Of a stretch of DNA of 64,000 nt, positions 57,506-64,000 are shown one piece after another. Position 1 is the first letter of the stretch; each line of letters begins with the position of its first letter. This DNA is from Muscardinus avellanarius. Its lineage: Eukaryota > Chordata > Mammalia > Rodentia > Gliridae. A program made the position numbers and the translations under genes. The stretch spans positions 65,589,823 to 65,653,822 of the forward strand of contig OY726560.1 of assembly GCA_963383645.1 (NCBI GenBank), in the 5' to 3' direction. Below the pieces are notes generated by a model that was not told where the DNA came from, did not search any database, and worked only from the letters and a program-made list of their open reading frames with translations.

Positions 57506-59238
57506 AAATACAATTTTAATACGTTGTGGAAAAAAACACACTCCCTAAATTACAGAAGAGACAAGGTGCTAGAAGAATGTGAAAACTGCAGATGATAGGT
57601 TTACTGGAAACGCTTTGGAAACAAATTTTAATTCTTAGTTTCCTTTCCTTTTTCTGTTTTCCAGTGCAGGGCTTGTACCACAGGCAGTAGCTTTATAGGT
57701 ATTGAGTAAAGGAAGGAAGAGATCTGGTGAAAAAATGAGAAGCTAGACGCAGGACTCAAGATTAACAGCAGCATCACAATATATCTGATGATTTTATGGG
57801 CTAACATGAAATCACTTGGTCATTTCCGCTCTCTCTCATAAAGAGATCCAAGACACCCAGCAAACACTTTCCATTGTTTATTACCATTGTCCTGCACTCC
57901 AATGGCTGACTATGAATTGATGTGAGGATCAATGGGTTAGACTGGGAGGAAAAAGAACCTTATCATAAATTTGCCTGATGCAGTTCCATTCTTTAAAAAC
58001 GTTCAGGAAGGCTTCCAGTCTAAAGAAAGACTCATCATGGTAGAAAGCTTTACAAGCTCCGTCTGAACACCTGGAGGAATTATGTCCAGGAGGAAAGACA
58101 TTGGTGAAAGGCGCTTTAAAAAGGTAAGAAGATTTTTTTAAGGCCCCTATAAAAATACCACAGGAAATGTAGTAAATTTCATCTGCAGCTTCCTCTAAGG
58201 ACCAGCTGAAATATGTCAAACTATTTCCCCTTTCAAGAAAAAGAAGGGATTAGAATATTAGTAGCCTCCCAAAAAAAAAAGTAAAAAAAAAAAGTATCTT
58301 AAAGCAACTGACTCTGTGTTTCTGAAATAATAGGTAAATTGCTAGCAAATGCATAATGTGCTTTAGATTGTATAAGTTCAGTTGTTGAATAGTGTCTTAG
58401 AGGAAGAAAGTGTTTGCAGTTCAATCCTTAAATCGGAGGTTTGTTTTACGCATTTATTTTTCTAAAGACCTACTTCCTTTGACCAACTCTCTAAAGCCAA
58501 AATTACCTGTGTAATTGAAGAAAAATATGTGAGGAAAAAAGAGAAAGATTTTGTGGGTAGAAAGATGTTTTTTAAAGAAGGTGACTTACAGCCATAGTAA
58601 GATAATAAGACTCTGAAATTCAAGAAAGACTTGGAAAACCCCAAATCCAAGATCATTTAATTACATCATAAAAGACGCTTTTGATCAGAAAGAAGTTTCT
58701 AACTCATGTGTGAGTGTTTTATGCATTGTAAAGCACTCTACAAATATGAGGTATTCTGCGATTGCAGATCCTGGGGAGGAAGCTGCACCTGGTGAGGGAG
58801 CAGAGTGGAGGCTCCAGGCTCTGGCAGTGAGCATGTAGTCAGACAGTGAGAAGTTGTAAGCAGAGGGCGAAACACCAGACCTACCCTAGACAGTGGAAAA
58901 GGCACTCAGAGTAGAGTCCAAGTCCAGGGGTGAGACATTATTGCTTAGAAAGATCAGAAAAGGCTTCCAATGGACGCTAATGCTATTGTTCCACATGATA
59001 AAACCGAAACAAAACACAGTGGGTACAACAAATGTTTTTCAGGGTAAATGAGAGGACCTGTTAAAGCGTGGAAACATGTCATTCAAGGTAACCCATAAGC
59101 CAAAGACAAAAGATAAGTGGTTCTCACCTTGCATCTCAACTCCACTTGATTTGATTGCTAAAACACTAGGTTAAGAAATACTCTGAGGCTGCATCTTAGT
59201 TCGTCAGGGGGAAGCTACGATCACCTGTTGATGCCTGC
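57506..59238. other. Sequence with no recognised feature
   Basis: No repeat family is recognised, apart from an A-rich tract at 58270-58294. Open frames are short. Confidence 0.45.
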
Positions 59239-59239
59239 T

Positions 59240-59620
59240 GCAATGGTTTGGATTTGGGGTTGTCCCCCCAGACCTCATGGAAATGGGATAGCAATGTTGG
59301 AAGCAGGGCTTGGTTATGATCTCAGCAGTGGATAAATCTATTGAAATAGATTATCTGGGTGGTGGCCCAGGCTAGGGGGGATTGCTAAAGAAGGTGGGTC
59401 CCTGAGGGTGCGGCCATGGCATTATATGTGGTTCCTCCTCCTCCTGAGCCCTCTTGCTTCAGGACTCCATGATGTGAAGCCTTTTGCTCCCCCCTCTCCA
59501 TTTTCCGTCACCACCATGCCCTGGATCCATGGTCTTTGGCCTCACATGTACTCAACCCTAAAACTGTGAGCAGGTAAATATTCCTTCTTCTCAGTTATGT
59601 GGCCACTTCTTTCAGAATAT
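59240..59620 (+). mobile_element. MaLR-like LTR
   Basis: gcaatggtttggatttgggg, a tgtccccccagacctcatgg block, ctgggtggtggcccagg and ccctaaaactgtgagcagg follow the layout of a MaLR-type LTR. The exact subfamily is not known to me. Confidence 0.58.
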
Positions 59621-61359
59621 GACTGAGGATGCTGACTCATGCACCTGCGTTGGGCAAAGAAGGGCAGTGGCATGGGGTTTCAGAATTGAATAAGAAGAAT
59701 GGATAAGGGCAAACAGAGCCAAATTTGGGCTCAACACAATAGTGAGTGGCCTATTTTATGTTTTCCTTTCCAGAACATTTATAGGCATGTGGGGAATGGG
59801 TAGGTATATGTGGGACTATGAAAATTTCTTCCTAGAGCCATAATATCATGAAAAGTTGCCCTGATTGCCATTATGCAAAAGCCAGAGAATTAATATAATA
59901 TTAAAAGTAGTGACAGGATCATCCATTAGCAGACAGCCTTTCTCTAGACAAGCGATGGGTCTGTGGCAGTTATTTTCCATATGCCCCCGGGAGCATCTCC
60001 ACCCCGCTGATCTGCTGACAACCACTCCAAGAAACCGACCTTTATGGACCACCTGAGTGGGTTCTGGTGCTGCAGCTCTTAATTAGCCTCATGTCAAGTT
60101 CACCCAAAGAGAGGTGCCATCAGGAGGACAGAGGAGAGGAAGAGAAGAGGATTAATTCTCTTTCTGCTAGGCCGCAGGTTGACAGTGACTGAATTTCCCC
60201 ACTAAAGGTTGTGTCTCTTGTCTGGAATTCTATTCTACAACTTTAGCTCTCTCTCTGTGCAGATTAAACTTTCCCCCTCTTCCCCCAGTGGCTGCCTGCT
60301 ATAGCACTTGGCTTCCCACATCTTATAAATAGATCCTTTACTAAAATCTCTTCAATTACCCATTGGAATGTGACATTATTTTTCTCTTAAGACTGCCCCA
60401 GAAATATTTTCCTTCCAATGCCTAGAGCTATAGTAGTAGCATATAGTTTCTCCCCACCCCCTAATTTCCATAGGGTCTCCTCTTTGACAAAATTGATGTA
60501 ATCTCAACCAAGTGTCAAGAACTCTATAAATGAAATGTCAAAATATTCTACTTTTCAGCAGATGACTCTTCACCTCAACCTTCACATGTAGACGTGCTCA
60601 TCCTATATAAATATCTTGATCTGTTTTCAGGCTTAACAGAAATACCAGTCTGCACACAGAAGGTACAATATGCCTTTTCTCTCAATGTTTTTAGGCCCGT
60701 GAAATCAAGTTACAATTTCCACCAAACTCAATCTTCAAGGGGAAAGGAAATCATAAAATATATATGTAGCTTAAAATAAGTTATTAACTCAACAGTATAT
60801 TGAGTGGAATTTTTCCCATTGCCCAATAATTGGCATGTAGGACCCAAATCTGAGACCAGATTTGTGGTATCATGTACCCACATTCTAACAGGAGATACAA
60901 GTAATGAAAAAAATCTAGGGCTACTTAGGCCAAACAGCACATGAATTGGAAATGGGAATTATTTTTAGATTGAGGGTATTTCAGAGGCATAAAAAAATAT
61001 TGTGAACCAATTGCTTCGTTTTATTTTCAATGCAATGAAGCTATTGTAAGCCAGTTTCACTGTATGTGCATTCTGAAGGATAGTTTAAGATACTTTGTGC
61101 TTAGCGAAACTAAAAGGAAATGTTCAATAGCTTGTGGGATTTAGTCAGCTCTCCCACATTTTATGTTTCTTAATCTTTGTTTTAATGGCCAAGATATTAA
61201 GTATGTGTTTATTGGCTGCATGTGAATAGATTTTTCCAAAAACCAACCAACGCTGGGAACTATAGATCCTCGCAATTTTATCCCTTGTAATTTATCTGTT
61301 GCTGAGAATTTCCACTTGTCCTATAGAATTTCCCAAAATTTCCATTGAATTTTGATGAT
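59621..61359. other. Sequence with no recognised feature
   Basis: No repeat family or exon is recognised. Confidence 0.45.
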
Positions 61360-61375
61360 AAAAATCAATTTCATT
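61360..61375. repeat. Left target-site duplication of the DNAJC30 retrocopy
   Basis: aaaaatcaatttcatt is repeated exactly at 62691-62706. Confidence 0.95.
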
Positions 61376-61522
61376 CAAGATGGCAGCCGTGAGCAGTCCG
61401 AGATGGCAGTGTTGGGTCCTGTGGAGGAGATTTTGGCAAGCTGGGAGATTTTCACAAAATTTGGCACCAGGTCTGAGGCTGCCAGTAAGGACATATTCTC
61501 GAGGCGACGGCCCATACTCGCA

Positions 61523-61535
61523 CAGGGCACTTTAT
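61523..61535. repeat. Left target-site duplication of the SINE in the DNAJC30 retrocopy
   Basis: cagggcactttat is repeated exactly at 61764-61776, inside the coding region. Confidence 0.95.
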
Positions 61536-61536
61536 T

Positions 61537-61567
<31 letters not shown>

Positions 61568-61763
61568 TTTTTGGTGGTACTGGGGGTGGAACCCAGAGGC
61601 TATACTCCCAGACCTTTATTTTATTTTATTTTATTTGGAAACGGTCTCACTAAGTTGCTGAGAGCCTCACTAAGTAGCTGAGGCTGGCTTCGAACCCGTG
61701 CGATCCTCCTGTCTTAGCCTCCCGAGCGCGGGGATTACAAGCCTGAGCCACCACGCCCAGCTG
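61536..61763 (-). mobile_element. B1-dID SINE inside the DNAJC30 retrocopy
   Basis: (TTTA)n at 61536-61571, then the ID half (ggtggtactgggggtggaac) and the B1 half ending cacgcccagct. Removing it together with one copy of the duplication would rejoin the DNAJC30 sequence at the Leu-Tyr codons. The SINE is therefore younger than the retrocopy. Confidence 0.95.
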
Positions 61764-61776
61764 CAGGGCACTTTAT
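61764..61776. repeat. Right target-site duplication of the SINE
   Basis: cagggcactttat, see 61523-61535. Confidence 0.95.
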
Positions 61777-62690
61777 GAGCTGCTGGGGTCCCCTCCACAG
61801 CCACCCAGGCGCAGATCAAGGCAGCTTACTCTACCCGCAGACCTTCCTCTGTCATCCTGACTACAACTCGGGGAGCGCGAGGCTGCCAGCGCTTCACACG
61901 CATCTCACAAGCCTGCCTGGGGCTGGGCAGTGCCACCCTCCGCTGCAAGTAAGACCACAGACTGCCCAGCGACGAGCACCTGCGCGGACCTGGCGCCAGG
62001 CCTTCCAGGCTCCCCGCAGCCATTTCAGTCAGCCTCGCACCCCGCCAACCACCTTTCGAGCCCATGACGCTGGTCGGGCTGCTCCAGTGGCCTAGGGCAT
62101 CATGTTCAACTTGGACGCCATCAGGTGTACTATGGGCCCGGCCGGAGGCCCTTCGCAAACAGCAGGAGGACCAGGCCAAGAAGGGATTCCGCTGGGAAGA
62201 GACCCGAGACACCCTTTTCCATTTTCTCATAGTGTTCCTCACTGTGGGCCTTCGTATTTAATCAAAGAGAAGAGGGGAGGGGAACAGCCCCAGCCAGCCC
62301 CAAGAAAACGGCCTTCCCTGTCCTTTGAACCATTGGCCTTCCATAATCTACCTTTGCTGAGATACAGAGGAACTTTGTCTCCTTTTCCTCCTGCACCTGG
62401 CCAGCCTAAAGGGTGACTCACACGCCCCTCCCCACCACCCAAGGAAGAGGCCCCAGGATGAATATCCTAAAACCGGGGCACAAGGGGTTCTCTGAGTTCC
62501 CTTGCATACCTGCTTCCAAGAGGTTGCCTTCCTGATGTCAACTTTCAGAACGCTTGCTCTGGCTTGATTGTAAAGCTCTCAGAAACGTGTGCTCCTGCCC
62601 CACATTTGTACCCCGGGGCGCCTCTGTATCCTTGAAACATGCACTGTGACCAGCTGTTGGCTGCCAAAAGAAAAACTGGGGCTGTAAAAA

Positions 62691-62706
62691 AAAAATCAAT
62701 TTCATT
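62691..62706. repeat. Right target-site duplication of the DNAJC30 retrocopy
   Basis: aaaaatcaatttcatt follows the short A tail and equals 61360-61375. Confidence 0.95.
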
Positions 62707-64000
62707 TAACATGCTGCTCTGTCCTATATAAAAAGGTAGGTAGACTTGGAGAAGCAGAGCCTTGTACTTTCCCCTCTCTCTTTGGACTTCATCTGATATT
62801 TTTCTTTCCTTTTCTTTTGGCAAGCATAATTATAAGTGATGTTTTCTACTATCAGATGGGACATAACTTTAATTTCTCTCTTATTTTGTGATATTGCAAA
62901 CACTGATGATCATGGCTAAAATCCATTAATGAGTATTTTAATTAGTGGTTTTCTAATTTTATTATTACCTTTTCATTTACTTGGTGCAAAATTTCTAAAA
63001 AAATTTTCTCCTCATAAACTATTTGGTTTCTTGGAAGTATAGTTCATACAGTGAGAAAGGCACATTTAGTTCTATTTTCTTTTATTTTTTATTTTACAGA
63101 ATAATGAGTTTATCTCCTAGCTTCTTTCATAAATGACCAAAGAAGATTTCCCCTTTTGTCATTGTGAAGTTCTGAATTTAAGCATATTCTAATTGATTGA
63201 AGTTTTTTATAAGTGTTCACTTTATCTTATATTTGGCCAATAGCACCCTCTTTAAATAATCTTCTAAGTCCTTTTAGTATCAGTCAGTGGTCTCTCTGTT
63301 TTACTTTTTCTTTTTGGTACATAAATACTTTCTAGTCTAGTTGTACACATTTCCTATTCTTAGTTTTTTCTCTGTACATTACTCTGAGCCTGGTTCCTTT
63401 CACTGGACAATTGTTTTTACAGACTACAAACTGGGAACTCTTGGCTCTTTTGAAGTAACTTGGTTAGTTTTTTGTAGAAATTTATAACATTCTATAACCT
63501 GCAAGATACTGAGTAACAAAGATAAGAAAAGGTCAAGAAAAGATGCTAGAAAAAACAAGAAAAGCATTTTAGTAAAGTCTAACCAGTTAATTAATAAATT
63601 CTAGTGTATTAAAAATATTTATCTACATATTCTTAAAATCAATGGAACTTGAAGAATACTGAGGAAATGAGAACCTTCCTCTTTATTTTTTTTTTTACGC
63701 CTACATGTGTAAGGCTCTATTATAGTGTCTGGTAAATATTAAATGCTTGACGAGGGCTATTATTATTATTATTATTATTAGCTAGATTAACATCCTTTTT
63801 TCACATCCAAGAAGTAATGAAAAAATAAAGTCAAGTCAAATTTGAGGAAAATAAAATGTTCCTTAAAGGCCACATAAGGGCTTAGTATGCTTCCATTGCT
63901 GCCTAGTTGAAAAAGTCTGGAAATTTTATTTCCTAGAATGCCCTTCTTCTTATAGTTATGGTTTAGATGGGCCACTGAGGGGCACTTAAAACAACTTCGG
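62707..64000. other. Sequence with no recognised feature except (TTA)n
   Basis: (ATT)n lies at 63759-63780. No repeat family or exon is recognised in the rest. Confidence 0.5.

Larger units (their letters stand above)
61376..62690 (+). pseudogene. DNAJC30: DNAJC30 retropseudogene
   Basis: DNAJC30 is a mitochondrial J-domain protein linked to ATP synthase and complex I repair; the parent gene is itself single-exon. The copy starts four bases before an ATG at 61380. The first 52 codons are open and Arg-rich, as for a mitochondrial presequence (MAAVSS...TYSRGD..YSHRALY). A SINE (61536-61763) then splits the J domain. Beyond it come GVPSTATQAQIKAAY, the HPD catalytic motif (61853-61861), NSGSA, RISQA and LGSATLR, and at the 3' end MFNLDAI, EALRK and GFRWEETRDT, ending at 62261. 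Damage: one-base loss near 61785, two extra bases near 61835, two one-base losses at about 61878-61890, and a stop at 61950-61952 where the conserved KYD has Tyr. A 430-base 3'UTR with a short A tail follows. Flanking 16-bp repeats show L1-mediated retrocopying, not tandem duplication. Confidence 0.96.

Noticed and set aside
61826..62242. 138-codon minus-strand frame
   Set aside because: Antisense shadow of the GC-rich DNAJC30 retrocopy.
62064..62442. Open frames at the end of the DNAJC30 copy as a new gene
   Set aside because: They are the C-terminal coding and 3'UTR parts of the retrocopy read in shifted frames.

Overview
The window looks like nuclear DNA from a rodent, most probably of the squirrel-related clade (Sciuridae, Aplodontia or Gliridae). 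Its dominant SINE is a fusion of a 7SL-derived B1-like left half and a tRNA-Ala/ID-like right half (B1-dID type), with at least 35 copies or fragments. L1 LINEs of two 3'-end types, ancient mammalian repeats (MIR, L2, L1M, MaLR LTRs, MER5- and MER2-like DNA transposons) and many microsatellites accompany it. Species and chromosome cannot be told from the sequence. Repeat family names come from recognition by eye; no database search was run.

I see no functional protein-coding gene and no convincing RNA gene. The only recognisable gene-derived sequence is a dead retrocopy of DNAJC30 (61376-62690, + strand). It has a 16-bp target-site duplication, frameshifts, a stop codon, and a SINE inserted inside its J domain.

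Layout: 1-1094 is unremarkable. 1112-7504 is a full-length, dead L1 on the minus strand (3'UTR, ORF2, ORF1, 5'UTR with a YY1-type site) bounded by a 17-bp duplication; a SINE sits in the duplicated target on its right. 8.5-18.4 kb is repeat-rich, with an L1M, a nested SINE stack at 15.1-15.7 kb and a MER2-like transposon. 18.4-23.3 kb lacks SINEs and holds a CTCF-like site, a 45-bp tandem duplication and a 12-bp hairpin. 23.3-28.5 kb is SINE-rich with an LTR. 28.5-37.9 kb is AT-rich and mostly old repeats. 38.3-40.9 kb holds a SINE inside a SINE and a twin-primed (5'-inverted) L1 with a perfect 17-bp duplication. 41-52.5 kb mixes SINEs, a short L1 and MaLR LTRs. 52.5-61.5 kb is almost free of SINEs. 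61.4-62.7 kb is the DNAJC30 retrocopy, followed by unique sequence to the end.

No cooperating gene set or new defence, biosynthetic or mobile system is visible. The interest lies in retrotransposition history: target reuse, nested insertions, L1 inversion, a SINE subfamily whose tRNA half has lost its B box while the 7SL half keeps one, and L1 subfamilies sharing ORF2 but not their 3'UTR.
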